DNA from: an uncultured Saccharofermentans sp.
Lineage (GTDB): Bacteria; Bacillota; Clostridia; Saccharofermentanales; Saccharofermentanaceae
Assembly: GCA_905234715.1 (NCBI GenBank)
Contig: CAJOJI010000014.1
Coordinates: 15,669 to 78,642, forward strand
DNA: 62,974 bases
Direction: 5' to 3'
The notes under the pieces were generated by a model, which did not search any database, had not been told where the DNA came from, and worked only from the letters and a program-made list of their open reading frames with translations. Shown here in pieces: positions 1 to 9,202 of the stretch. How positions within the stretch are numbered: position 1 is the stretch's first letter; each line of letters begins with the position of its first letter. The translations under genes and the position numbers were made by a program.

Positions 1-1
1 A

Positions 2-646
2 TCCCTCATCGGCGCTTTCATCTGCGTTCACTTCTTCGGAACACGCATGTATATCGCCATCACGGGATCTTATGTAGAACTCCACCCCGTTCTTTTCTAC
101 ATTCTCGCAGTGCTCCTCTTCGTTGTATCGATTAATGCAACCAATGCTACGGACGGCATCGACGGTCTCTCAGGATCACTCTCCGTAATCGCAGTCATCA
201 CGACATTCATCATGGGCATCTTTGCTAAGTCCATATTTGACGACAATGCCCTTCTTCTTTTGGCATTCTTCATTCCCGCACTCATCGCTTACCTCATCTT
301 CAATTTCAACCCTTCGAAAATGCTGATGGGCGATGCCGGTTCAAGATCATTGGGATTCTTTATAGCGTTCTTCCTGATCTACTGCAGAATCCCGCTCCTT
401 TACTTCATCGTAGGCCTTCCTTTCCTCTGTGACGGAGGCATCTCCATCGTTAAGATCACGGTCGGAAGACTTACAAAGAAGAAGATAATTCTCTTCAAGA
501 ACATTACGACTCCTCTTCACGACGAGCTCCGCAAGAACAGAAAGTTCAGCGTAAAGAAGGTATGGTTCACGCTGGTCATCGCAGCGATCGTTATCGACCT
601 TCTCTACATCATTGCAACGGTTATCGTAAGAGTTTTTGCTGCCTGA
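2..646 (+). CDS. MraY/WecA-family phosphosugar transferase, 5' end outside window
   Basis: This reading frame is already open at the window edge, so the N-terminus is missing; about 214 codons remain. It is a polytopic membrane protein of glycosyltransferase family 4, which moves a phospho-sugar from a UDP-sugar onto undecaprenyl phosphate. The acidic motif NATNATDGIDGLSG matches the NxxxxTDGxDGL signature of MraY, and MLMGDAGSRSLG matches the GDxGSLxLG loop. The late cytosolic motif TPLHDELRKNRK sits where MraY has PLHHHFE. The last helix ends just before the stop. The His-rich motif is altered (HDE rather than HHH), so the substrate could differ from UDP-MurNAc-pentapeptide; MraY-like is the best match, with TagO/WecA-like an alternative. 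It converges with comF, 10 bases away, and I see no clear terminator between them. Confidence 0.75.
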   Translation, partial: SLIGAFICVHFFGTRMYIAITGSYVELHPVLFYILAVLLFVVSINATNATDGIDGLSGSLSVIAVITTFIMGIFAKSIFDDNALLLLAFFIPALIAYLIFNFNPSKMLMGDAGSRSLGFFIAFFLIYCRIPLLYFIVGLPFLCDGGISIVKITVGRLTKKKIILFKNITTPLHDELRKNRKFSVKKVWFTLVIAAIVIDLLYIIATVIVRVFAA

Positions 647-656
647 TCCCCGTCAT

Positions 657-1463
657 TTAAAACGGTTCGGTATTCTTGGCATATCTGTTTCCTGCCAGGG
701 CTATACACAGCACTTTTGAAGCGCCTGCCTTATAGAGCGCCACTGCAGCCTCATGAAGCGTGGCTCCTGTCGTCGCAACATCATCCACGACAATTACGGT
801 CATGCCTGTAAGGTCCCATTTATCGCTTACTCCGAATGCTCCTGATACGTTATTTGCTCTGAGATTCTTATCCGTTATCTCGGACTGCCTTTGGGTATCA
901 CGTATCCTTATCAGGCAGTCATCTGCAAAGCGTATATTGTTAAGTCTTGAGACGGGATAAGCTATCTCTGAAGCCTGATTGAATCCTCGTTCCTTATATC
1001 TCTCCTGTGAAAGCGGCACGGGAACGATAATGTCAGCCTTTATGTTTTCGCTTTGAAGGAAAGAACCAAGGACACAACCGAAGAACCTTGCAAGTTCGAT
1101 CTGTTTGCCGAACTTGATCCTCGGCACTGCATGTTCGATCATCCCTTTGTACGGATAAAGCAGATAAAGGGCCAGACCGGGACACGGATCGTTCTCGACG
1201 GGGTTTGAAAGACAGAGGAGCCATCTGCCCTGCTCTTCGGTACATACGAGTTCTGAAAGGCACTTTCCGCAAATATGGAGTTCAGGATCCCTGCCGTAGA
1301 GCTGACGGTATAAAACGCCGTAATTTTCGAAGCGGTCTTCAGAATCAGAAACATTGCCGCAGATCACGCATCTGAACGGAAGGATAAAGTCCGCCGCCCC
1401 TTTTAAAGCTTCTCTTATCTCTCCTGAAATTCTGACAATGCTATTTCCATTACGTGATACCAT
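657..1463 (-). CDS. comF: ComF family phosphoribosyltransferase-like protein
   Basis: A 268-residue ComF-type protein. The N-terminus has the zinc-ribbon Cys pairs expected for the family (CVICG near residue 33, HICGKC near 83). The C-terminal part is a phosphoribosyltransferase fold with the PRPP loop VIVVDDVATTGATL near residue 225 and the GFNQA motif near 165. ComF proteins take part in uptake of single-stranded DNA in competent bacteria, but are widespread in non-competent species too, so DNA uptake is an inference here. The start codon overlaps the stop of the upstream recD2 by one base (TAATG), which indicates translational coupling. Both genes handle DNA, so a joint DNA processing unit is plausible. 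Confidence 0.88.
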   Translation of the reverse strand: MVSRNGNSIVRISGEIREALKGAADFILPFRCVICGNVSDSEDRFENYGVLYRQLYGRDPELHICGKCLSELVCTEEQGRWLLCLSNPVENDPCPGLALYLLYPYKGMIEHAVPRIKFGKQIELARFFGCVLGSFLQSENIKADIIVPVPLSQERYKERGFNQASEIAYPVSRLNNIRFADDCLIRIRDTQRQSEITDKNLRANNVSGAFGVSDKWDLTGMTVIVVDDVATTGATLHEAAVALYKAGASKVLCIALAGNRYAKNTEPF

Positions 1464-3811
1464 TACTTGTTCCTGCGGAAATCGACGGTCTTAAGAAGGT
1501 CTCTTAAGCACGTCTCCCTGACATCGCCCTTGGGCGCTCTTAAGAACTTGCCGAGCGTTCCTTCGCACTCGACTATGGTAACGTTCATCTTGCCTCTCGT
1601 TACGGCCGTATAGAGCAGGCTGCGCTTGTAAAGAAGCGCATTCATCTTGCCCAGCGCGATTATTACCCTGTCGAATTCACAGCCCTGTGATTTATGAACT
1701 GTAACGGCATAAGCAAGGTCGATGTTATCTAACAGTTTCCCTTTGTATTCAGCAGTCTTGCCTTCATCGAAGGTGATGGTAACACTTCCTTTCAAGGGGT
1801 CAATGTCGGTGATCACTCCGAGCTCGCCGTTGAAGATTCCCTGCAGGACTTCTCCCGTAACCGGATCTATCCACTCGGTAGAGTAATCGTTTTTATTCTG
1901 CATTACCTTATCGCCGATATGAAGGACTAGGCTTTGCCCTCTTTTCAGAACCTTGATATCGTCTTTTACTTCCAATGCCTGTATAAGCTTATTTAGCTGA
2001 ACCGTACCCAGAGCAACATTCTCATTCTTGGTCGGAGTAAGACAGATGAGGTCTTCGTTCTTATGTTCAAGAACGAGTCTTGCGATCGTCTCCTGGGCCT
2101 CCTCTTCACTCTTGCAGCTGATGATCTCAAAGTCATCGCCCATGCTCTTGGGCTCGTTGCCTTCAAGAATGAGATTTGCATTGGCGGCAATGGTGCCGTC
2201 GTCGGCCTGTCTGTGAAGAGCATCGAGCCTTATTGCAGGGATCGATCTGCACGACAGAAGGTCTCTTAAGATATCTCCGCATCCTACAGACGGAAGCTGG
2301 TCGGGATCGCCGACGAGTATTATCGAGGTACCTTTATCAGTCGCATCAAGAAGATGCCTGAAGAGCATCGTATCGACCATGGACATCTCGTCGATGACTA
2401 TTACTCTGCATATGATCGGATTATCTTTTCCGTGCGCGAACAAAAGGCTGTTGTACTGCCCCGCCCTGTCATCGGGAAGAGTATCCTCATCGTCGGTATT
2501 TATCGTTCTTCTGACGCCTAAAAGTCTATGGATCGTTGACGCTTCGCTGCCGCATGCCTCTGAAAGTTTCTTTGCTGCTCTTCCTGTGGGGGCAGCGAAA
2601 ACACAGCTTATCTTGCTGCGTCTGAAATACTCGCCCAAAACACCCATGATGGTCGTCTTTCCCGTACCCGGACCGCCGGTAATTACGCTGATGGGACTGT
2701 ACATGCAAAGATAGAGCGCGTTGAGCTGAGACTTATCGGGAATGATTCCAAGATCAGATGCTACTTCGGTCATTATCCTGTCGCTCTCTTCTCTCGGCGG
2801 AGGAACAGTCTTTGACTTGAGCATCTCGTTGATGCGTCTTTCTATCGCAAGCTCCGAAGCAAAATAACTCATCGTTGCAAATCTCGCATCAGGATCTTCG
2901 ACATCACAGACGGCACACTTGCCTGAATCGTATTTATAAACAGCAATCTTCTTATCCTCTATCGCAAGTGCCGCTGCATCCCTGAACACTTCTGAAAACT
3001 GCTCGGAAGTTATCTTGGATTCATGGCTGTTAACATATTCCAAAGCTCTTTTCCTGACATCCTGAGGAGCGAGCGCAGTGGACTTCGTATCCTCGTGCAG
3101 ATACATGCAGGACTGATATAAAGCAGCCGCTATTCTCTCTTTAGATACGGGTGACACGCCTTCGCCCAATGCTATCCTGTCCAGTAATTCAAAGCCTGCA
3201 ACGCCGTGTCCCATAAGCGCAAAAGGCGTCTTCTTTATCTCTTCGCAGTCGAGCTTATCAAGGTTTTTCAGCATCTTTATCTGAGCCTGCGAAAAGCCCA
3301 TGAGCTTAGCCTCAAGTCCCTGATCGTAAAACTCGTATTCCTCCGTCAGCTGATCGCAGATTGCCATCGCCCTTGCAGAAGAAAGCCCGTTTACTTCAGT
3401 TGATGCAAGTTCGGGAGTCTCTGTTAAGACTTTCAGTACCTCTTTGCCAAACTTGCCCGCCAGAGCTTCTGCCGTCGCCTTGCCAAGACCGCTTATGTTA
3501 TCTGCAAGAAAAGACGCGATAAGGAGCGTATCGCCGGCATCCTCATCAACGCTTATCTTCTTCAGTGTTACCTGCGGCCTGTTGTTCCACTCGGTAACTT
3601 TGCCTGAAATGATGTAGGATCCGCCTTCGACGATGTCGACCTTTGATTTGCCTGCCACGGTAAATCTGCCGTCACAAAGAAACGACACAAAGTTATTTGC
3701 CTTTCTCGGGCAAAACACCTTTATGCAGGTGACCTTAGCATCTTCTATCTCGCTGCCGATATCTTCAACCGATAAAGACAGTTTGTTCTTATCTTTGGGA
3801 TCCTTCTTCAT
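1463..3811 (-). CDS. recD2: RecD2-type ATP-dependent 5'-3' DNA helicase
   Basis: A 782-residue superfamily 1B helicase of the RecD2/RecD-like type found in bacteria lacking RecBC. The N-terminal third is the family-specific region with an OB-like start and helix-hairpin-helix segments (NISGLGKATAEAL near residue 105). The motor begins with Walker A GGPGTGKTT near residue 378, followed by a DEMSMVD motif II and the C-terminal VTVHKSQGCEFD motif, then YTAVTRGK. The length fits the family (about 720-850). RecD2 helps in replication-fork repair and mismatch repair in Bacillus. It lies upstream of comF with a one-base overlap. No strong ribosome binding site is evident before the ATG; the metK terminator lies between it and metK, so it probably has its own transcription unit. 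Confidence 0.93.
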   Translation of the reverse strand: MKKDPKDKNKLSLSVEDIGSEIEDAKVTCIKVFCPRKANNFVSFLCDGRFTVAGKSKVDIVEGGSYIISGKVTEWNNRPQVTLKKISVDEDAGDTLLIASFLADNISGLGKATAEALAGKFGKEVLKVLTETPELASTEVNGLSSARAMAICDQLTEEYEFYDQGLEAKLMGFSQAQIKMLKNLDKLDCEEIKKTPFALMGHGVAGFELLDRIALGEGVSPVSKERIAAALYQSCMYLHEDTKSTALAPQDVRKRALEYVNSHESKITSEQFSEVFRDAAALAIEDKKIAVYKYDSGKCAVCDVEDPDARFATMSYFASELAIERRINEMLKSKTVPPPREESDRIMTEVASDLGIIPDKSQLNALYLCMYSPISVITGGPGTGKTTIMGVLGEYFRRSKISCVFAAPTGRAAKKLSEACGSEASTIHRLLGVRRTINTDDEDTLPDDRAGQYNSLLFAHGKDNPIICRVIVIDEMSMVDTMLFRHLLDATDKGTSIILVGDPDQLPSVGCGDILRDLLSCRSIPAIRLDALHRQADDGTIAANANLILEGNEPKSMGDDFEIISCKSEEEAQETIARLVLEHKNEDLICLTPTKNENVALGTVQLNKLIQALEVKDDIKVLKRGQSLVLHIGDKVMQNKNDYSTEWIDPVTGEVLQGIFNGELGVITDIDPLKGSVTITFDEGKTAEYKGKLLDNIDLAYAVTVHKSQGCEFDRVIIALGKMNALLYKRSLLYTAVTRGKMNVTIVECEGTLGKFLRAPKGDVRETCLRDLLKTVDFRRNK

Positions 3812-3854
3812 TGACGGTCTTCTTTTTGGTTTTTCAAAATGCTAACAATAAACC

Positions 3855-3900
3855 TAAAGTAAAACAATAAGCCCGGCCAAAGTTGAGACTTTAACCGGGC
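3855..3900 (-). terminator. Intrinsic terminator of metK
   Basis: On the minus strand a GCCCGG/CCGGGC stem, extended by an AAAG/CTTT pairing with G-T pairs, is followed by TTATTGTTTTA. It lies 30 bases after the metK stop. Confidence 0.75.
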
Positions 3901-3932
3901 ATTTGAGACTATATTGTCCTATTATCGGGTTA

Positions 3933-5123
3933 TCAGATACCAGCGAGTTTTTTAATCTCTTCCGCCTTATCTGTCTTCTCCCAGGGAAGCTCGACGTCAG
4001 TTCTTCCGAAGTGACCGTAGCTTGCTGTCTTTGCATAGATAGGTCTTCTGAGATCAAGATCTCTGATGATGGCAGCAGGTCTAAGATCAAATACCTTGTT
4101 TACGATCTCAACGATCTTAGAATCTTCAATCTTACCTGTTCCGTATGTATCTACCATTACGGATACCGGCTTAGCAACACCGATGGCATAAGCAACCTGA
4201 ACCTCGCACTCGGAAGCAAGTCCTGAAGCAACGATGTTCTTTGCGATGTAACGCATCATGTAGCATGCTGAACGGTCAACCTTCGTCGGATCCTTACCGG
4301 AGAAGCATCCGCCGCCGTGACGTGCAAAGCCGCCGTATGTATCAACGATGATCTTTCTGCCTGTAAGACCGGAGTCACCCTGAGGTCCGCCTACTACGAA
4401 TCTGCCTGTAGGGTTGATGTAGATCTTTGTGTTCTCATCCATGAGGTCTGCAGGGATAACAGCCTTGATGACATTCTCCTTGATGTATTCCTCAAGGAAC
4501 TCAAGTGTCACGTCAGCGCTGTGCTGTGTTGAGATAACGACAGCATCGATTCTCTTGACCTTGTCGTTCTCGTATTCAACAGTTACCTGAGACTTACCGT
4601 CAGGTCTTAAGAAATCGGCACCGTTCTTTCTGACTTCAGTAAGACGGATCGTAAGCTTATGTGCAAGTGCGATAGGCATAGGCATAAGCTCAGGTGTATC
4701 GTCGTTAGCATAACCGAACATCATGCCCTGGTCGCCTGCACCTGTATCAAGCTCCTTCTCACCGCCGTGTCGTGCCTCGTAAGACTCGTTAACACCCATT
4801 GCGATATCGGGAGACTGCTCGTCGATGGAAGTAAGAACAGCACATGAATTGCTGTCGAATCCCATGTCGCTTGAGTTGTAACCGATCTCCTTAACCGTGT
4901 TCCTTACAATAGAAGGAATGTCTACATAAGCAGATGTGGTGATCTCACCCATAACGAGAACCATACCTGTTGTCGTGCATGTCTCGCAGGCAACACGTGC
5001 TGTTGGATCCTGCTCAAGAATTGCATCGAGTACGCTGTCTGAGATCTGGTCGCAGATCTTGTCGGGATGTCCCTCAGTAACTGATTCTGATGTGAACAGC
5101 CAGTTTCCTTTTTTATTTCTCAT
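3933..5123 (-). CDS. metK: S-adenosylmethionine synthetase
   Basis: A 396-residue methionine adenosyltransferase that makes SAM from methionine and ATP. The start is ATG at 5123 ([20 protein letters not shown]), preceded by AAAGGAAAG; the frame is open further upstream but runs into the riboswitch terminator and is not coding there. The N-terminal [16 protein letters not shown] motif, the hexapeptide GAGDQG (phosphate loop) and the C-terminal [17 protein letters not shown] motif are all present, and the length is normal. Expression is evidently controlled by the SAM-I riboswitch at 5206-5302: high SAM should stabilise the terminator just downstream and shut the gene off. It is transcribed alone, with its own promoter and terminator. 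Confidence 0.97.
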   Translation of the reverse strand: MRNKKGNWLFTSESVTEGHPDKICDQISDSVLDAILEQDPTARVACETCTTTGMVLVMGEITTSAYVDIPSIVRNTVKEIGYNSSDMGFDSNSCAVLTSIDEQSPDIAMGVNESYEARHGGEKELDTGAGDQGMMFGYANDDTPELMPMPIALAHKLTIRLTEVRKNGADFLRPDGKSQVTVEYENDKVKRIDAVVISTQHSADVTLEFLEEYIKENVIKAVIPADLMDENTKIYINPTGRFVVGGPQGDSGLTGRKIIVDTYGGFARHGGGCFSGKDPTKVDRSACYMMRYIAKNIVASGLASECEVQVAYAIGVAKPVSVMVDTYGTGKIEDSKIVEIVNKVFDLRPAAIIRDLDLRRPIYAKTASYGHFGRTDVELPWEKTDKAEEIKKLAGI

Positions 5124-5152
5124 TGTCTTTCCTTTCCGTTCTATGCCTTGGT

Positions 5153-5184
5153 AAAAGAAAAACCTTCCCCCTGAAAGGAGAAGG
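5153..5184 (-). terminator. Riboswitch-controlled terminator in the metK leader
   Basis: On the minus strand CCTTCTCC, a six-base loop and GGGGAAGG are followed by TTTTTCTTTT. It lies between the SAM-I aptamer and the metK ribosome binding site, the standard place for S-box transcription attenuation. Confidence 0.85.
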
Positions 5185-5205
5185 CCGACGCTATATATAA
5201 CGATC

Positions 5206-5302
5206 CTCATCTTTCAGGTTTCCCTGCCGGAATTGGCACCGCTGCTTTCCGCGGTTGCCGGACTCTTATAACGGGCCGGTCCCTCGAGTCACTCTTGATA
5301 AG
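5206..5302 (-). ncRNA. SAM-I (S-box) riboswitch controlling metK
   Basis: The minus strand shows the conserved S-box blocks in order: CTTATCAAGAG at the 5' end (5302 downward), CTCGAGGGACCGGCCC, CCGGCAACC, GGTGCCAATTCC, and the closing GGGAAACCTGAAAGATGAG. Spacing and pairing fit the four-way-junction aptamer: the first block pairs with the last to form P1. It sits upstream of an intrinsic terminator and metK, so SAM binding should end transcription early. This is a classical feedback loop on SAM synthesis. Confidence 0.95.
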
Positions 5303-5329
5303 CAAAGAACATTAAATTGTAGTGGCTTG

Positions 5330-5358
5330 ATTTTACTTATCACTTCCCTCTTTGTCAA
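5330..5358 (-). promoter_or_regulatory. Promoter of riboswitch-metK
   Basis: On the minus strand TTGACA (5358-5353), a 17-base spacer and TAAAAT (5335-5330). The predicted start near 5323 is about 20 bases before the riboswitch. Confidence 0.85.
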
Positions 5359-5480
5359 TTATCCGCACCGCATTTGTCTGTCCGGATCAGAAAAAGTTCT
5401 CGAAAAGAGAGTCCGTTACGGCAATTTGTTAATAATATTAATTTATTTATTACCCGTCTCAGAATGCCTTTCCGGCACTT

Positions 5481-5520
5481 TTTCCTTGTCTGTTTTTGTC
5501 GGTTTTTGTCGCTTTTATCG
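5481..5520 (+). repeat. 10-bp tandem repeats upstream of the Tad operon
   Basis: Four successive 10-base units can be read: TTTCCTTGTC, TGTTTTTGTC, GGTTTTTGTC, GCTTTTATCG. The two middle units share TTTTTGTC exactly. The period equals about one DNA turn, so a protein could contact the same face at each unit. The array lies about 55-95 bases before the first Tad-cluster start codon. A related array occurs at 50661-50694. The units resemble part of a Spo0A box (TTTGTCRAA) but do not match it fully, so the binding protein is unknown. Confidence 0.6.
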
Positions 5521-5534
5521 GCCTGTTTCAGGCC
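5520..5534 (+). promoter_or_regulatory. Hairpin in the leader of the Tad operon
   Basis: A perfect GGCCTG / CAGGCC stem with a three-base loop immediately follows the 10-bp repeats and precedes the AAGGAGG ribosome binding site at about 5560. It lacks a T-run, so it is not an obvious terminator; a role in mRNA stability or translation is possible. Confidence 0.45.
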
Positions 5535-5575
5535 TTACAATCCGCATATCAGCAAACCAAAGGAGGATAAAAGCC

Positions 5576-6484
5576 ATGGCATTCACTATCAGGATCTATG
5601 AGAACAACGAATACATCTACCGGCTTCTCAAAAAGAGACTCGGGAGCTTTTATCCTGATGCATATATCGTAAACCCCTGTCTTGACGGACAGGCTGAAGA
5701 TGACAGATTCAGCGACTTCATAAAAGTCATCTACGATCCTTCAGACTTTAACAAAGACGATGTATCCCTTACATCAGAATCACCCATCAGACTTACGGAT
5801 GACGGCGGTATGATCGATTGTTCCAGACTTATATCATTAATCATACCTAATGCAGAATCACCTTCGATCAATCAACCGGCCACGGGAACAATCACTGCCG
5901 TCATTCCGTTTGTCTACTCTGATGTAAGAGACAGATTCATATATGGCCTTGAATCAGATCTTTCAGGATCCGACTTCAATATCAGGCTTGATTTTACGAG
6001 CAGATTAAGAGCTTTATGGAGAGGCTCATCCGGTTCAAATATGACTGCTCTTCTTAAAGACTGCAAGTCAAGGAAATTCACTCCCGAAGACATACTCAAA
6101 TACTGCAATATGGATGATTCGGGTTTTCTTACTCCCGGATGCTGCAAAAACAATGATGACGTTTACGATCTCGGCATCGAACGTTCCACCGCCCTGATGA
6201 ACCATGCAGCTGACCTTGCACATTCAAAACTAAGATCAGTCAATGTGCTTGCTGTGTTGGAAGGTTTCAGAACAGCCGACCTGCCCGGTCTTATTGCCGG
6301 ATGCGATAAAGTGTTCATTCTTCTGCCTGCCAGAAACGCGGGCGAGGATCTCGGGGCAAAAGAACTCATAACAATGCTTACAAAAGTATTAGGCAGCGAA
6401 AGACTGTCAGTAAGATATGCGGAAGATTTCATAACAGATAACAGCTCCGTAGATGTATTCACTCAAAGGAGTGTGGCTGTATGA
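5576..6484 (+). CDS. TadZ/CpaE-like protein of the Tad cluster, no P-loop seen
   Basis: A 302-residue protein that opens the Tad/Flp operon. The start is ATG 5576 with AAAGGAGG ahead of it; the longer open frame upstream crosses the metK riboswitch region and is rejected. I recognise no strong signature. The first 100 residues could be a degenerate receiver-like region. The C-terminal third has a segment (GCDKVFILLPARNAGED) like the late strand of MinD-type ATPases, the family to which TadZ/CpaE belongs. A Walker A motif is not visible, so ATP binding is doubtful. In this position a TadZ-type localisation factor is usual. It overlaps cpaF by four bases (ATGA), suggesting coupled translation. 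Assignment rests mainly on context. Confidence 0.55.
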   Translation: MAFTIRIYENNEYIYRLLKKRLGSFYPDAYIVNPCLDGQAEDDRFSDFIKVIYDPSDFNKDDVSLTSESPIRLTDDGGMIDCSRLISLIIPNAESPSINQPATGTITAVIPFVYSDVRDRFIYGLESDLSGSDFNIRLDFTSRLRALWRGSSGSNMTALLKDCKSRKFTPEDILKYCNMDDSGFLTPGCCKNNDDVYDLGIERSTALMNHAADLAHSKLRSVNVLAVLEGFRTADLPGLIAGCDKVFILLPARNAGEDLGAKELITMLTKVLGSERLSVRYAEDFITDNSSVDVFTQRSVAV

Positions 6485-7677
6485 CAAACGTCATGACAAA
6501 CCAGGCCGACATCAAGGAACAGATCACCTACTGCGTATTAAATGCGATATCAGGTGAAACGGATCCGTCTGATGAGAAACTCAGAGAGATCATTTCAGAT
6601 GTGATATCCGAGAACACGTCTTACAAGATGAATCTGGACCAGAAGCGCGAGATGGCTCAGTCCGTATTCAATTCACTAAGACGCCTTGATGTCATAGAAC
6701 CGTTGATGGAAGACCCTACCATTACTGAGATCATGGTAAACGGACCTTATAAGATCTTCTATGAAAGAGGCGGAAAGCTGTACCGTTCAGATCTTACTTT
6801 CAGAGACGAAGAGTCTTTGAAGACATGCATCTCATGTTTCTTTGCAAACCAGAACAGGCCGCTTAATGAAGCAAATCCGATTGCCGATCTAAGACTTCCT
6901 GACGGTTCAAGAGCAAACGCAGTCCTCCCTCCCATATCAAGAGAAACAACTGTCACGATAAGAAAGTTCACGGGCATCACGCACGACATCGTCTCGCTCA
7001 TAAGACAGGACTTCATAAGCGAGGAAGCAGCAAGGTTTCTTGCCGAGTGCGTGCGCAACAAAAGGACCATATTCATATGCGGAGGAACCGGCTCGGGAAA
7101 GACAACATTTTTAAATAGTCTCAGCAACTTCATACCTAAGGACGAACGCATCGTAACAATAGAAGATTCAGCAGAATTGAACCTTCAGGGAATAGATAAT
7201 CTCGTGCGGATGGAAGCAAGGCTTCCGGGTCCGGACGGTACCGGAGAGATCAATATAGGAATGATGATCAGGGCATCACTCAGGATGCGTCCCGACAGGA
7301 TCATCGTCGGCGAAGTCAGAGGCAAGGAAAGCGCAGACCTTCTATCCTGCCTTACGAGCGGTCACCCGGGCTCCATGAGTACGGGACACAGCAACTCATG
7401 TCTTGAGATGATGGAAAGGCTTACCGCCATGATCCTTTCAGGCTCAAGTCTTCCCTACGATGCGATCCTGTCCCAGGTATCAATGGGAATAAACATCGTG
7501 CTTCACATAATGAGAAGCCGTGAAGGCAAAAGATACATAGATGAGATCTGTGAGGTCATGCCCCCTAAAGATCATGAATACAGACTCAAAACACTATACA
7601 GAAACAAAGGAGGTAACGGTCTTGAACGTATCGCAGGCATTGAAGACATCAAAAGCGCAATGGCGTACAGAGCATAA
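6481..7677 (+). CDS. cpaF: CpaF/TadA-type secretion ATPase
   Basis: A 398-residue VirB11-like hexameric ATPase that powers assembly of Tad/Flp pili. The N-terminal part (residues 1-180) is the helical and sensor region with ITEIMVNGP, typical of CpaF. Walker A GGTGSGKTT lies near residue 200, the Asp box near DERIVTIED, and Walker B/His box as RPDRIIVGEVRG followed by GHPGSMSTGHSNS. All catalytic motifs are intact. It starts inside the stop of the preceding gene (ATGA) and its 3' end overlaps the TadB-TadC fusion by 56 bases. No second ATPase (PilT-like) is present, as usual for Tad systems. Confidence 0.93.
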   Translation: MTNVMTNQADIKEQITYCVLNAISGETDPSDEKLREIISDVISENTSYKMNLDQKREMAQSVFNSLRRLDVIEPLMEDPTITEIMVNGPYKIFYERGGKLYRSDLTFRDEESLKTCISCFFANQNRPLNEANPIADLRLPDGSRANAVLPPISRETTVTIRKFTGITHDIVSLIRQDFISEEAARFLAECVRNKRTIFICGGTGSGKTTFLNSLSNFIPKDERIVTIEDSAELNLQGIDNLVRMEARLPGPDGTGEINIGMMIRASLRMRPDRIIVGEVRGKESADLLSCLTSGHPGSMSTGHSNSCLEMMERLTAMILSGSSLPYDAILSQVSMGINIVLHIMRSREGKRYIDEICEVMPPKDHEYRLKTLYRNKGGNGLERIAGIEDIKSAMAYRA

Positions 7678-9187
7678 GAAGATCCATTCCTTCCCTGTAT
7701 TTCTCGCGAAGACAGTATGGGTTTACCCGGTCTTTGTGGCAGTCGTTTATTTCGCATCAGGATTATTCATTAAATCCGAATTCATAAGGCTGTTCCTTGC
7801 GATCCTGCTAAGCATACTCCCATGGAAAGAAGCCATGAAAAAGATCTACTCGAATAACTACAGACACATGAGGACTCAGCTTCTCGTGCTTTTGCAGGTC
7901 CTGTGCACAAGCGTTTCGAGCGGATACTCAATCGAGAAATCACTTCTTCTGATAAGACCGGTTATAGAGAAAACATTCGGCAAACGCTCAATGCTCTTAA
8001 AGCCGCTCATTAATCTCGAGAACAATCTCAAGCTTCACGTAAGTCTTGAAGATTCTCTTAACACATTTGCTCAGCAGATCGGATTTCCAGAGACGGTACC
8101 GGTATTTCACGCATTGGCAATATCCGGTGAGATCGGCAACAACAGTTTGTCGATATTAAGAAGCTCCTGCCAGATGCTCTCAGAACTCAATGCGGTTCAG
8201 GGAGAGATAGCAGCTTCAAATGCAGGAAAGAATGCAGAAGCAGCAATACTCTGTGCGATGCCTTTTGGAGTAACTTTTGCTCTCAACTACATGAGCAGAG
8301 AATACCTTGATATGGCAAGGAACACCAAGACAGGTTCATTCCTTCTTGCTGCGGCTTTCGGCATATGCACCATAGCGTGTGCAATGCTTCTGAAGTTTAT
8401 GTCCCATGAGCAAGGAAGAAAAGCATATAAATCAGAACATGCCGTCAGCATAAACCAAGGCGGTAAGATACCGTCCACTACCCTTACCACACTTGCCAAA
8501 AAGATCTTTCCGGCAAGCTTCATCACTGCAAGACATGAACTGTTTAATGAGCTGTCGGTAAACCCTGAATACACTTACGAACAATATCTGAAAAAACAGC
8601 TGTTAACGGGTACTGCCGCCTTTGTGATATCCACGGCAATACTCGTCACTCTTGATAAGAATCCTCTCTTTTCGCTCGTATTTACGGCCGCAATAATCGT
8701 ACTTGGCGGATGTGAGATCAGAACTGATGTCGAACGCAAAAGAGAGGATCTCATGAGTGACATTCCGTTATTCCTGTGTCTCATATCGACACTTCTGGAA
8801 TCCGGAATGCAGCTTCCTAAAGCCATCTCGATCTGCTCAAAAGCATTCGAAGAAAACAAGAGTCTTTCACTTGAGATCAAGAACTTAAGAGCAATGATAT
8901 TAAGCGGCATTCCCGCTTCGGATGCTGTCGAGAAATTCTCGTTAAGGATACAGATACCCGAAGCCCAGGCCGCACTGCTTCTGATCGCAAGATACGGAAG
9001 ACTAGGTTCTGCAGAAGTCTTAAACATGCTGAATCTTCAGTCACAGGCATGCTGGAACCTGTGCAGAAACGCTTCAAGAAAAAGACAGGAACGAGAAGCG
9101 TTGGGATTGATAATCCCAATGACTTTAGACTTCATAAGCGTCCTTATGGTCGCTATGACGCCCGCAATTATCTCTCTCGGCATATGA
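7622..9187 (+). CDS. TadB-TadC fusion, inner-membrane platform of the Tad pilus
   Basis: A 521-residue membrane protein with two type II secretion F (T2SSF) domains in one chain. The first spans roughly residues 75-270 (with FPETVPVFHALAISGEIGNN), the second residues 370-520 (SDIPLFLCLISTLLESGMQL to the C-terminal hydrophobic helix). In most Tad loci these are two genes, tadB and tadC, whose products form the platform above CpaF. The start is TTG 7622, chosen because AAAGGAGGT lies seven bases before it; it falls inside the end of cpaF. An ATG further upstream would overlap cpaF by 137 bases and has no ribosome binding site. Transmembrane segments are seen near residues 25-65, 205-265 and 330-365. 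Confidence 0.82.
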   Translation: MNVSQALKTSKAQWRTEHKKIHSFPVFLAKTVWVYPVFVAVVYFASGLFIKSEFIRLFLAILLSILPWKEAMKKIYSNNYRHMRTQLLVLLQVLCTSVSSGYSIEKSLLLIRPVIEKTFGKRSMLLKPLINLENNLKLHVSLEDSLNTFAQQIGFPETVPVFHALAISGEIGNNSLSILRSSCQMLSELNAVQGEIAASNAGKNAEAAILCAMPFGVTFALNYMSREYLDMARNTKTGSFLLAAAFGICTIACAMLLKFMSHEQGRKAYKSEHAVSINQGGKIPSTTLTTLAKKIFPASFITARHELFNELSVNPEYTYEQYLKKQLLTGTAAFVISTAILVTLDKNPLFSLVFTAAIIVLGGCEIRTDVERKREDLMSDIPLFLCLISTLLESGMQLPKAISICSKAFEENKSLSLEIKNLRAMILSGIPASDAVEKFSLRIQIPEAQAALLLIARYGRLGSAEVLNMLNLQSQACWNLCRNASRKRQEREALGLIIPMTLDFISVLMVAMTPAIISLGI

Positions 9188-9202
9188 AGGAGGAAAACGA
9201 CA

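Noticed and set aside
5124..5210. Upstream extension of MetK
   Set aside because: The extra codons lie in the riboswitch terminator; the family start matches ATG 5123, which has its own ribosome binding site.
5255..5575. N-terminal extension of the TadZ-like gene
   Set aside because: It would run across the metK riboswitch and promoter on the other strand, and the ATG at 5576 has a strong ribosome binding site.
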